Positions 17,729-25,117 of a stretch of DNA of 64,000 nucleotides are shown in pieces. Numbering within the stretch: the first letter of the stretch is position 1; the number at the start of each line of letters is the position of its first letter. A program made the position numbers and the translations under genes. This DNA comes from Bacillota bacterium (GTDB taxonomy: Bacteria; Bacillota; Clostridia; Lachnospirales; Lachnospiraceae): the NCBI GenBank assembly GCA_023421505.1, contig JAEZTJ010000059.1:1-64000 (forward strand), given 5' to 3'. The notes beneath the pieces are model-generated. The model made no database searches. It saw only the letters and a list, made by a program, of their open reading frames with translations, and was not told the DNA's origin.

Positions 17729-18629
17729 GCTTACTGCCCTCCCTGCACTCTTTTCTTATATTGATGTTAAGCATGGTAAGCATCTTCTCTACAGACAACT
17801 TAGATCGATGAAAAAAGTAGTCTGTCTCCTCCTTCATGTATTTATCACTTGAGAAGAAGCTATGGATTACCTGATATAGCTTATCAAAATCCCCCGCTTT
17901 GTTAAGCCGTAAACCAAGCTGCATAAATCCTGTTACATCACTCTCATTCTGTGCATCCATATATTTAGTAGAATAAGGAATAACACCTGAATTCCTTATA
18001 CTCATATATTTTTTGTACTTCCTCCGGCAGTTGTTGATACTGTAGCTGGAATTATCATCGTAGTCTCCAAAAAGGAAGAATAATTTAGACTTGTTTTTTA
18101 ATAAATCCTGATTGGAAAATACTTTATCAAGAACATACCGATGCTGGGTCAGATTAACAACAATCAGATCAGCAAGCTCCATAAGCTTCAAAGATAGGGT
18201 GTCTTCTCCGCTGTTCGAGTCAATCAATACAATATCCATGCAATTATTTGCATCACTAATTACGTGGCCTACAACTTTTCCGATATCCCGGTCAAAGGTT
18301 TCACGGTTTTTAATCTCTGTACCTGGTAGCAAAAGCAGCTTCATATCCGGAAATGTCATACAGCAGTTTTCTAACATTCCCTTATTCAGTCTGTTCATCC
18401 TACTGTAGGTAACTGCAGCATCAAGCCCAATATCCTGAAAAATCTCTTCTGTTTTATATTTATCAACATTCTTTCCAACGAGCGGACTTTCAAGATTATT
18501 ACCATAAAATTGAGTCTGCATCATTAATACCTGCTTTTTATGCAGCAAACTCATTATAAAGGCTGTTACATGCAGGTTGCTTGTCTGCCCCTGCCCATGA
18601 AGCGGAGACCAAAAAAGGATTTTACTCAT
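17715..18629 (-). CDS. ParA/CpaE-like ATPase with altered P-loop
   Basis: 304 residues from ATG 18629 (MSKILFWSPLHGQGQTSN). A GTG five codons upstream (18644) is an alternative, but its AAGAAAGG is too close. The P-loop equivalent is G12-Q-G-Q-T-S17, where the invariant GKT lysine is Gln. DIVLIDSNSGEDTLSLKLM and ADLIVVNLTQHRYVLDKVF match the Walker B and later strands of the MinD/ParA fold, so the fold is kept. CpaE-type proteins localise Tad machinery or help it assemble. With the altered P-loop, nucleotide hydrolysis is doubtful, though G-x-G-Q-T-S variants could still bind. The gene overlaps both neighbours. Confidence 0.7.
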   Translation of the reverse strand: MSKILFWSPLHGQGQTSNLHVTAFIMSLLHKKQVLMMQTQFYGNNLESPLVGKNVDKYKTEEIFQDIGLDAAVTYSRMNRLNKGMLENCCMTFPDMKLLLLPGTEIKNRETFDRDIGKVVGHVISDANNCMDIVLIDSNSGEDTLSLKLMELADLIVVNLTQHRYVLDKVFSNQDLLKNKSKLFFLFGDYDDNSSYSINNCRRKYKKYMSIRNSGVIPYSTKYMDAQNESDVTGFMQLGLRLNKAGDFDKLYQVIHSFFSSDKYMKEETDYFFHRSKLSVEKMLTMLNINIRKECREGSKHEYS

Positions 18630-18636
18630 AATGCTG

Positions 18637-19299
18637 TCACACACCCTTTCTTGCTAAAGTCATTGCTCTTTTTACTCTATTTTTAGTTAGCTTAGGGAAC
18701 ATATCAAGGATTTGCCCCGTTATGTATTGCTTAGTCTGCTTTGATATCTTTGTGAACCGTGCTGTTTGAGATATCTGACAATTTACAGCACTTTCATAAT
18801 CATTCATATCAAGATAAAGCGTACTAATCTTATCTGTTTTTTCAGGCAGCTCTAGTGCTTCCAATACTCTATCTGCATCATCAGGTGTAATCATATCTCT
18901 GATCAGTACTTTATAGGTTTCATTTTGTGAAATCTTAGTTTTCAGGTATTTATTAATTTCCTGTATCATATGAGGAAATATACTGACAACAATATTGATT
19001 GACTCACATTCAAGTTGATATTCATGCTGATAGGTATTTCCATAATTAATAAAAACTGCGCCGTCCTTAAATAGCTCAAGCTCTTCCTTGTCCGGTATCC
19101 TTCTTGTATAATTAATATCACGATAATTTATTATCTCCTTCAGACTATCTAAGCCCATTCCAAGCTTTATCGATTGAAGAAGAGCTGCTGAGTCCGAAAA
19201 ATCAATGATAAGAACCCTGTACTTAAGCTTTGTAAGTGTACGGCAGATATATAGAATCAGATCAAAAGCTTCACAGCCAATATAGCCTGTACATACCAT
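18637..19299 (-). CDS. Degenerate ParA-like protein of pilus-like cluster
   Basis: 220 residues, GGAGGGG upstream of ATG 19299. The N-terminal strand and loop (MVCTGYIGCEAFDLILYIC) sit where a P-loop would be but lack the glycine-lysine core. A later strand, VLIIDFSDSAALLQSIKLGM, resembles the ParA/MinD second strand and INIVVSIFPHMIQEI a core strand. The C-terminal tail (about 170-220) is basic and helical. I read it as a nucleotide-binding-fold protein that has lost catalysis, but this is a low-similarity judgement. It sits between the CpaB-like and the CpaE-like genes, so it is probably part of the same complex. Confidence 0.55.
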   Translation of the reverse strand: MVCTGYIGCEAFDLILYICRTLTKLKYRVLIIDFSDSAALLQSIKLGMGLDSLKEIINYRDINYTRRIPDKEELELFKDGAVFINYGNTYQHEYQLECESINIVVSIFPHMIQEINKYLKTKISQNETYKVLIRDMITPDDADRVLEALELPEKTDKISTLYLDMNDYESAVNCQISQTARFTKISKQTKQYITGQILDMFPKLTKNRVKRAMTLARKGV

Positions 19300-19352
19300 A
19301 GGTACCCCTCCTTACTAAATTGCTGTTGCAAATTATAGTATCCTTTAAAGTT

Positions 19353-20435
19353 CTATTCACCATATTCCACTTCACCACCCTCTGTATCACTCGCTACATA
19401 AAAATAATCCATACTTCCTAACTCATGTTCACCCTTTAAGTTTTCTTCAATTTTTCTCTCTTTTGGTATCTCCGTTGGAATAGGTGTGAGAACATTTTCC
19501 TGTTTCAGCATATCATTACTGTTTACCGCTGCTTCTTCTGCCTCATACTCTGGCTCTGCCTCAATTGTATCTGGAGCCTTCGCTATATTAGGTTGAAATG
19601 TCGTATTCGGATCAACATCCCAGTTAATTGCAGTTAAATCAGTTGACATAGTATCAGCCAGTCTGTTTTCAAGAGCTTTTCTGATATTCTTATTCAATTC
19701 CTGAGAGCAGCGCTCTATAATATTGGGATCGCTTTCGATTAAAGAGAGTATTGAAAGACTAGGTGTATAGGTAACAACAGATGCTTCCTGAAAATTAGGT
19801 TCAATATATCTGGTTACATATAGCTTCGCTCCGGTATATAAGGCCGCATCTACTATTGCTGCAGACATTCTAAGAAGCTCTGCTTCATCTATCCATAAAA
19901 AGACACTTACTGTATCAGGAGTATATCCCATTATTTTCTTTTTGGAAAGCACGACGTAACTTTCTCCATTCGGATAGAAAATTCGAACATCAACTGTATC
20001 CTTAACTAATATATTCGAATTCATACTGATAACCTGATATTCCATTTCACGAATATTGGTTGTAACATTATTTGCTGTAACCATTGAATTCATCATTTGT
20101 GTTCCAGACGGTATATCAATTAAAGCAGTCTTTCCTAATTCTTTTTTCGTAATATAGGTTTCCTGCGGTTGAGATGAATATACCATTTTCTTCTCAAGCA
20201 TATCTGATTTTATGATATCACCAGAATGGATGTCTATTGTTGATACGTATACCTCTCTTTGATTATCCTGCATATCCTGATAAGCTTCCTGTAAAAGAGA
20301 CTGATACTCTTCTTTCACCTGTCCTGTGATTACAATTGATGTTGCTGTGGCAGCACCTCCTATCACAACAATGCATATAATCGCCACAATAATATACTGC
20401 TTGGTAGATCGCTTCAATCTTCGCCTTACTTTCAT
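19353..20435 (-). CDS. CpaB/SAF-domain pilus assembly protein
   Basis: 360 residues from ATG 20435 (MKVRRRLKRS), chosen over the ATG four codons upstream because GGAGG then has 5-base spacing. One membrane segment (about 14-35) is followed by a coiled stretch and by a SAF-type domain (about 60-125: VYVSTIDIHSGDIIKSDMLE, then GKTALIDIPSGTQMM), the hallmark of CpaB/RcpC and FlgA-like proteins. CpaB acts in the envelope in Tad pilus assembly. The C-terminal 60 residues are acidic and Pro/Glu-rich. Between this gene and the one upstream lies a 270-base train of hairpins that ends at its ribosome binding site. Confidence 0.8.
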   Translation of the reverse strand: MKVRRRLKRSTKQYIIVAIICIVVIGGAATATSIVITGQVKEEYQSLLQEAYQDMQDNQREVYVSTIDIHSGDIIKSDMLEKKMVYSSQPQETYITKKELGKTALIDIPSGTQMMNSMVTANNVTTNIREMEYQVISMNSNILVKDTVDVRIFYPNGESYVVLSKKKIMGYTPDTVSVFLWIDEAELLRMSAAIVDAALYTGAKLYVTRYIEPNFQEASVVTYTPSLSILSLIESDPNIIERCSQELNKNIRKALENRLADTMSTDLTAINWDVDPNTTFQPNIAKAPDTIEAEPEYEAEEAAVNSNDMLKQENVLTPIPTEIPKERKIEENLKGEHELGSMDYFYVASDTEGGEVEYGE

Positions 20436-20461
20436 ATTAACCTCCATGCCGCCAAAAACCT

Positions 20462-20720
20462 GCGAATTTGGGCAGCGTACAAATTTGCTGATTGAAAAAT
20501 CTTTGATTTTTCAACCTAACCCCATGCTGCCGATAGGCAGCTCAAATAATTATGAAGAAGCTTGAAATGAGCACCTCTGTGCTCATTTCAGGGTTCTTCC
20601 AGAATGTGAAGTGCTTTTCTTCACATTAACATAACATGCCTTCCCTTTGAATTAGTTTGTGCCGAGGATAACGCAGGCGCAAACTTCTAAGTGTGAATTG
20701 TGTTTTTCAACAATTCACAC
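20462..20720. repeat. Train of seven small hairpins (family R1, copy A)
   Basis: Seven stem-loops follow one another. Arms are: 20462-20470/20480-20488 (one mismatch); 20492-20501/20505-20514; 20526-20531/20536-20541; 20563-20574/20579-20590 (12 bp, 4-base loop); 20603-20611/20619-20627; 20654-20663/20676-20685 (one mismatch); 20691-20701/20710-20720, which covers the stop codon of the upstream gene. Two blocks are shared with the copy at 36331-36540: ACCTGCGAATTTGGGCAG and CCTTTGAATTAGTTTGTGC. On the minus strand the train ends in GGCGGCATGGAGG, where GGAGG is the ribosome binding site of the CpaB-like gene. Confidence 0.8.
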
Positions 20721-20955
20721 TGCCCCTAATTATTATATATAGGACAACAAACAAGACAGACAGGCCTATACCCAATATTAGAATGTAAAAAAACATTATT
20801 ATTGCCCTATTCCAACTACCATAGGATAGCTTCCTTCTTTTCCTTATTCTCAGGTGTCGTTTTTCTATATGTTTTACCGCAGAATTTATGCTAAGAAACA
20901 AACCCAATCCTATAATGATTAAGCTTACGAGCCGTACTATAGCTATCTGCCGCAC
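20707..20955 (-). CDS. Small two-pass membrane protein of pilus-like cluster
   Basis: 82 residues, GTG start at 20955 with AAGGA about 10 bases upstream. Two hydrophobic segments (about 7-22 and 48-73) flank a very basic loop (EKRHLRIRKRRKLSYG), which should lie in the cytoplasm. Not recognised. It overlaps the 3' end of the first cluster gene by 13 bases, and the last hairpin of the repeat train covers its stop codon. Position between a ParA-like and a CpaB-like gene suggests a membrane accessory of the pilus machine. Confidence 0.6.
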   Translation of the reverse strand: MRQIAIVRLVSLIIIGLGLFLSINSAVKHIEKRHLRIRKRRKLSYGSWNRAIIMFFYILILGIGLSVLFVVLYIIIRGSVNC

Positions 20956-21782
20956 ATTATGATTTCCTTATTCTTGATTGTTTGTTCAGCTTTCTTAATT
21001 ATTGTATATGCAGCTTTTTTTACTGATTGTATAAATATATAATTGGGATTTTCCTTGATACAGGAATAATTTCTTGAAATGTAAGCTACGACTGATCCAT
21101 TAGAAAAGGCATTTTGATAAGATATATTTGGGGGAATGACAATAATATTTTCCCAGGGAATTTGATACGTTAAAGCTATTCTTTTACTGTTGAAAAAAGA
21201 ATGGCAGTCATAATTACTGATGATAAAGACAGCCTTAGATAATAGCGAGGAATAATTAACGAAGAAGTCTTCAAGTATACTTTGATTTTGACAAAGATTA
21301 ACTACAATAAGATCAGACTCATCAAGAATTGTCTTAGCACTGAGACTTTCGTGACTGGCAGTATCAATCAGACAAATATCAGTATAATGCTCTATCATGT
21401 CGAATAATTGATATATACAACGGTCAAATTCATATTCAAATATTTCATTATGAATTACTTTGCTTTGAGGAATGTAATAAAGATGTTTATCGATAATTTC
21501 TCTGAGATGATATTTTAGAATATCGGAATTGTAATTACCTCTATATATTTTTCTTAGAAGTCCCTCAATACCGGTACCGTCATAATAGTTAGTTCCAACT
21601 TCATGAAAAGCATTGAAATGAGTTCTATCGGTAAAAGCTTTACCTAAACTATTATCTTTCAGCCGATTTTCAATAACAATCACTGAATATGGATACCTTA
21701 TTACACTTGCCACGCTAATGGCTGCTAGATTTGCAGAAACATTGCACTTCTCATTTGCATTGCTCCAAAATGCGATTTTCAA
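20943..21782 (-). CDS. Degenerate ParA/CpaE-like protein, first gene of cluster
   Basis: 279 residues. TTG start (21780-21782) with a strong AAGGAGG upstream. The N-terminus (MKIAFWSNANEKCNVSANLA) has the ParA/MinD pattern of strand, loop, then SANLA helix, but the loop ANEKCNVSA lacks the GKT/S core. DICLIDTASHESLSAKTIL and SDLIVVNLCQNQSILEDFF align with the same strands in the gene at 17715-18629, so the two are paralogues. It should have the deviant-Walker fold without a working P-loop. It opens the cluster, downstream of a promoter candidate and a dyad, and may position or scaffold the machine (inference). Confidence 0.65.
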   Translation of the reverse strand: MKIAFWSNANEKCNVSANLAAISVASVIRYPYSVIVIENRLKDNSLGKAFTDRTHFNAFHEVGTNYYDGTGIEGLLRKIYRGNYNSDILKYHLREIIDKHLYYIPQSKVIHNEIFEYEFDRCIYQLFDMIEHYTDICLIDTASHESLSAKTILDESDLIVVNLCQNQSILEDFFVNYSSLLSKAVFIISNYDCHSFFNSKRIALTYQIPWENIIVIPPNISYQNAFSNGSVVAYISRNYSCIKENPNYIFIQSVKKAAYTIIKKAEQTIKNKEIIMCGR

Positions 21783-21844
21783 AGAAATACCTCCTTGTTA
21801 ATGGAATATGGATATAAAATGAATTACTGACAGATTATATAGAA

Positions 21845-21858
21845 CTAACAACTGTTAG
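21845..21858. promoter_or_regulatory. Dyad just downstream of cluster promoter candidate
   Basis: CTAACA-AC-TGTTAG is a 6-bp perfect dyad with a 2-base centre. It lies 11 bases downstream of the -10 of the promoter candidate at 21870-21898, across the likely start of transcription, where a repressor would bind. No regulator gene is adjacent. Confidence 0.35.
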
Positions 21859-21869
21859 AAGATATTCCT

Positions 21870-21898
21870 ATCATATACGAAAATACATATTTTGTAAA
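21870..21898 (-). promoter_or_regulatory. Promoter candidate for the pilus-like cluster
   Basis: On the minus strand TTTACA (21893-21898) and TATGAT (21870-21875) are separated by 17 bases; each hexamer is one base off the sigma-A consensus. It lies about 90 bases upstream of the TTG start of the first cluster gene. The surrounding sequence is AT-rich, so chance matches are possible. Confidence 0.45.
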
Positions 21899-21975
21899 CC
21901 TTTTTGTCGATTAAAAATTCCACATATTTTTATCCATATTTTGTTTAAATCTAACAAATTGATACTACAAAAGGT

Positions 21976-22020
21976 AAAATAAAAGCCGGATTAAGAGGCT
22001 ACCTCTATTGTCCAGCTTTT
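21976..22020 (-). terminator. Terminator after amino-acid ABC transporter operon
   Basis: Arms AAAAGCCGGA (21981-21990) and TCCAGCTTTT (22011-22020) pair with one mismatch around an inner AGAGG/CCTCT stem, and on the minus strand the stem runs into TTTTATTTTA. It closes the transporter operon and insulates the downstream pilus-like cluster. Confidence 0.65.
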
Positions 22021-22149
22021 AAACTAAACTAGCAACGTACTTTGTCATACGTATATATAGTACAAGGATAAAATCAAATTCAAATATACCATAATTATGT
22101 GAATGCCAGCACCCCATGCTAAGCATGTTTTCTATTTATCCAAAATTCA

Positions 22150-22887
22150 TTATTTATTTAAAACACGCTTTAAAAATTCCTTTGTTCTTTCCTGTATTGG
22201 ATTATTGAATATCTGATCGGGAGCTCCCTCTTCTGCAATAACACCCTTATCCATAAATACAACACGGTTAGATACTTCCTTTGCAAAACCCATCTCGTGT
22301 GTTACAACAAGCATGGTAAGCCCTGATTTTGCTAATTCTTTCATTACATTTAATACCTCTCCTACCATCTCAGGGTCAAGTGCAGAGGTCGGTTCATCAA
22401 ACAGAAGTACATCAGGTTCCATAGACAAAGCCCGTGCAATTGCTACTCTTTGCTTCTGTCCTCCGGATAGCTGCTTTGGCTTTGCATTGATGTATTGATC
22501 CATACCAACGACACTAAGATATTTCATAGCGACCTTCTGAGCCTCATCCTTACTCCGCTTTAGTACCTTCATCTGCCCAACCATACAATTACTAAGTACA
22601 TCATGATTATTGAACAGATTAAATTGTTGAAATACCATACCCAGCTTTGTACGATAAGCATAGATATCATGCCTGTCGTCTAAAATATTCTCACCCTTAT
22701 AGATTATCCTTCCGCCACTCGGTTTTTCTAAGAGATTAATACAGCGAAGAAGCGTGGATTTCCCTGAACCGGAGGCACCGATTATACAGACAACCTCACC
22801 TTTATTTACAGAAAAATTAATATCTTTAAGGATTTCATTATCTCCAAAGGATTTTCTTAGATGTTGTATCTCGATTACTTTTTCCAT
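22150..22887 (-). CDS. Polar amino-acid ABC transporter ATP-binding protein
   Basis: 245 residues from ATG 22887 (MEKVIEIQHL); an ATG four codons upstream is possible, but GGAG with 6-base spacing favours this one. Walker A GASGSGKST, Q-loop FQQFNLF, signature LSGGQKQR, Walker B VLLFDEPTSALDPE and the switch VTHEMGFAKEV are all intact. The protein is close to the GlnQ/ArtP/HisP group that drives uptake of polar amino acids. It follows the permease and the binding-protein gene and forms one operon with them. A short CCGCC-TTGC-GGCGG hairpin (22904-22917) lies just upstream of its ribosome binding site. Confidence 0.9.
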   Translation of the reverse strand: MEKVIEIQHLRKSFGDNEILKDINFSVNKGEVVCIIGASGSGKSTLLRCINLLEKPSGGRIIYKGENILDDRHDIYAYRTKLGMVFQQFNLFNNHDVLSNCMVGQMKVLKRSKDEAQKVAMKYLSVVGMDQYINAKPKQLSGGQKQRVAIARALSMEPDVLLFDEPTSALDPEMVGEVLNVMKELAKSGLTMLVVTHEMGFAKEVSNRVVFMDKGVIAEEGAPDQIFNNPIQERTKEFLKRVLNK

Positions 22888-22903
22888 ACTAAACTCCATT
22901 CCC

Positions 22904-22917
22904 CCGCCTTGCGGCGG
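22904..22917. repeat. Small GC-rich hairpin next to ribosome binding site
   Basis: CCGCC-TTGC-GGCGG sits between the permease stop and the GGAG of the ATP-binding gene. On the minus strand it reads hairpin then GGAATGGAG, like the ends of the R1 hairpin trains at 20.5 and 36.3 kb. It may be the minimal form of that repeat or may tune translation. Confidence 0.4.
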
Positions 22918-22923
22918 TATAAT

Positions 22924-23655
22924 TTATACCTGCATCTGATTACCTGGTATGATATTATAACTATCCGGACCGTCTAATTTACGTTCAATTAAGCGAAGTA
23001 TTCTTGTTACTGTAAGTGTTAATATAAGGTATATAATACAAGCAACAAAGAATGCCTCGAAGAAGCTAAAGGTAGCACCGGCTACAGATTTCGTCTGGAA
23101 GAACAGCTCCGATACTGAAATTACATTAAGTACAGAGGTATCTTTAATGTTAATTACGAATTCATTGCCGAGCGGCGGCAGGATATTGCGGATAACCTGA
23201 GGTAATATTACATTGAACATTGTTTTTGTATGATTCATACCAATCGCTTGAGCGGCCTCAAACTGACCTTTATCAATGGAAATAATACCGCCTCTTACTA
23301 TTTCTGCCATATATGCACCTGTATTAATAGATACGATAAAAACCGCTGCAAAGGTTCTTTCCATATCTATGCCAAAGGCCATGAGAGAACCATAATAAAT
23401 AACCATAGCCTGTACAATCATTGGAGTACCACGGAAGAATTCCACGTAGATAGATATTATGACATTTACTATTTTAAGGATTATTCGTTTAACGCCTCTA
23501 TCCGGCATCGGAATAGTACGGATTGTTCCAATTAACAAACCTATTAAGGACCCAAGAATTGTACCTATTATCGAAATAAATAAGGTGAGGCCTGCCCCTC
23601 TTAAATACATCGGCCAATATTTATTTATAATATCTAAAAAAGTATCCCAAGACAT
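22924..23655 (-). CDS. Polar amino-acid ABC transporter permease
   Basis: 243 residues from ATG 23655 (MSWDTFLDII). The frame opens further up at a TTG (23685) without a ribosome binding site, while AAGGAAAGG lies about 12 bases before the ATG. The HisM/GlnP family shows in the first membrane segment with the GTILGSLIGLLIG pattern, in YVEFFRGTPMIVQ and in the EAA loop EAAQAIGMNHTKTMFNVILPQ. About five membrane segments. Pairs with the ATP-binding protein downstream and the lipoprotein binding protein upstream. Confidence 0.88.
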   Translation of the reverse strand: MSWDTFLDIINKYWPMYLRGAGLTLFISIIGTILGSLIGLLIGTIRTIPMPDRGVKRIILKIVNVIISIYVEFFRGTPMIVQAMVIYYGSLMAFGIDMERTFAAVFIVSINTGAYMAEIVRGGIISIDKGQFEAAQAIGMNHTKTMFNVILPQVIRNILPPLGNEFVINIKDTSVLNVISVSELFFQTKSVAGATFSFFEAFFVACIIYLILTLTVTRILRLIERKLDGPDSYNIIPGNQMQV

Positions 23656-23769
23656 AATTGCACCAAGCCTTTCCTTCTTATCCAAGTATATAGATGATAT
23701 CCCTAAACAATTTGTTTACTTTTATATTTGCTTATACGTTAACTTTAAGCGATTTATCCACATGAAAAG

Positions 23770-23804
23770 AGACTGTCCCAAAATAACATCAACTGGGACA
23801 GCCT
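23770..23804 (-). terminator. Terminator between binding protein and permease
   Basis: Arms AGACTGTCCCA (23770-23780) and TGGGACAGCCT (23794-23804) pair with one mismatch, and on the minus strand the stem is followed by CTTTTC. It lies right after the stop of the binding-protein gene. Partial termination here would make more binding protein than membrane components, as is common in such operons. Confidence 0.6.
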
Positions 23805-23815
23805 CAAGCTAACAT

Positions 23816-24715
23816 TTATTCTGCTGCCGGCTGATTCTGAATTGCTGTATCCATGATGCTGATACGATCCTCTTCAGATATCCCTGCTAAAACTTCATTA
23901 ATTTTAGCTGTTAATTCGCTGTCCTTCTTCACTCCGACTGCGATTGCCACATCATCATCAGATACGGTAAAGCCATTTCCCTCAGCAAATTCAACCATCA
24001 TAAAATTCTGATTTGCTGTACTTGCACTTACACCTTCAGGACGCTCCGATACATAACCATCAATCGCACCAGCTTCCAAAGCAACTCTCATTGCAGGAAA
24101 ATTATCCATTGCTGTCTGCTTCTTTACTCCGTCTATTTGATCAATTACGGTGTAATGGAAGGTATTTAACTGTGCAGTAATTTTAGCACCGCTAAAATCT
24201 TGAATAGAAGTAGCTTTTTCAAACGCACTGCCCTTCTTAACCACCATTACAAGATTTGATTTATAATAGTTATCAGAAAAATCAATTTTTTCTTTTCTAT
24301 CTGCGGTAGGTGACATACCAGCCATAATCGCATCAATTTTACCAGATTGAACCGCTGGCACTAAACCATCCCACTCTGTTTTAACAATAACAAGTTTTTT
24401 ACCAAGGCTGTCTGCTATCTTCTTTGCAAACTCCACGTCATAACCGCCTGCGAATTCCTGCGTACCTTCAATCGGAACTGCTCCATTTGTATCATCTATC
24501 TGAGTCCAGTTAAACGGCGGATAACCACATTCCATACCAACCTTAAAGGGTTCCAGCGCCTCTGAATCGGTTTTATCTGCCTCAGAATCGTTTGATGCAG
24601 TATTACCCGTATCATTTGAGCCTACATCATTGGACTCGGTATCCTTTGTTCCGCAGCCCCCGATCAATAGTACCGCAAATACCAGTACAACTAACAAAGA
24701 TAATTTCTTTCTCAT
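23816..24715 (-). CDS. Amino-acid ABC transporter substrate-binding lipoprotein
   Basis: 299 residues. A lipoprotein signal peptide ends at C21 (LLIGGC), followed by a Ser/Asp/Glu/Asn-rich linker to about residue 52. The periplasmic-binding-protein type 2 fold (SBP_bac_3) follows: FKVGMECGYPPFNW, then GYDVEFAKKIADSLGKKL, MAGMSPTADRKEKIDFSDNYY and FPAMRVALEAGAIDGYVSERPEG. This family binds glutamine, arginine, histidine or similar amino acids; the ligand cannot be told. It heads the operon with permease and ATPase, behind a long leader with a terminator. Confidence 0.9.
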   Translation of the reverse strand: MRKKLSLLVVLVFAVLLIGGCGTKDTESNDVGSNDTGNTASNDSEADKTDSEALEPFKVGMECGYPPFNWTQIDDTNGAVPIEGTQEFAGGYDVEFAKKIADSLGKKLVIVKTEWDGLVPAVQSGKIDAIMAGMSPTADRKEKIDFSDNYYKSNLVMVVKKGSAFEKATSIQDFSGAKITAQLNTFHYTVIDQIDGVKKQTAMDNFPAMRVALEAGAIDGYVSERPEGVSASTANQNFMMVEFAEGNGFTVSDDDVAIAVGVKKDSELTAKINEVLAGISEEDRISIMDTAIQNQPAAE

Positions 24716-24802
24716 TTCATTTCTCCTCCATAATATAATATAACTAAAAAGTCATCTCTGCTTTAGGATATTACCTGTGCAGCTGCTTTTTATACTTTTG
24801 AA

Positions 24803-24829
24803 TTAAAAAACCTGAGGTATCCTCAGGTT
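24803..24829 (-). terminator. Leader terminator (attenuator) of amino-acid transporter operon
   Basis: On the minus strand AACCTGAGG-ATA-CCTCAGGTT is followed by TTTTTTAA. It lies between the promoter at 24981-25009 and the start of the binding-protein gene, so it can stop transcription before the operon. No known riboswitch signature (S-box, L-box, T-box, glycine) was recognised in the leader. Confidence 0.65.
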
Positions 24830-24891
24830 GACATCATTGTCCTAAGCTACTAGATTATCCCTTCCTGAGATAACTCATCTTTTTCAGCCAA

Positions 24892-24933
24892 TTAGAAAAA
24901 TATCAGACACCTCAATGGGTTATATAATATCAT
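24892..24933 (-). CDS. Possible 13-residue leader peptide
   Basis: On the minus strand a GGTGAGAG precedes ATG 24933, which opens 13 codons (MILYNPLRCLIFF) and stops at 24892. It lies between promoter and terminator of the transporter leader. It has no run of a single amino acid that would mark classical attenuation, so it may be chance; the hairpin CTCAC...GTGAG overlaps its ribosome binding site. Confidence 0.3.
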   Translation of the reverse strand: MILYNPLRCLIFF

Positions 24934-24980
24934 TCTTACTCTCACCTGCATGAGTGAGGCTTGTTTGAAATTACGCTATA

Positions 24981-25009
24981 AGTTTACATCATCCTATGTT
25001 ATCTGTCAA
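24981..25009 (-). promoter_or_regulatory. Sigma-A-type promoter of amino-acid transporter operon
   Basis: Minus-strand TTGACA (25004-25009) and TAAACT (24981-24986) are separated by 17 bases. The -35 is consensus and the -10 is two bases off. It would give a leader of about 260 bases carrying the terminator at 24803-24829. Confidence 0.6.
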
Positions 25010-25066
25010 TTAAAAATCCTAGAATTCAAGAAACAAAATCCTTCCATTCCACAGGCACATTAGTGT

Positions 25067-25108
25067 AAAAAAAGAAAGCTTCCACCGAATGTACGACAGA
25101 AACTTTCT
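25067..25108 (-). terminator. Terminator after cyclophilin gene
   Basis: Arms AGAAAGCTTC (25073-25082) and GAAACTTTCT (25099-25108) pair with one mismatch and the minus strand continues into a run of seven T. It lies directly after the stop of the cyclophilin-like gene. Confidence 0.65.
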
Positions 25109-25117
25109 TCCTATATG

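Noticed and set aside
23459..23812. 117-codon plus-strand ORF opposite the amino-acid permease
   Set aside because: Shadow frame covering the permease start and the terminator hairpin; no support.
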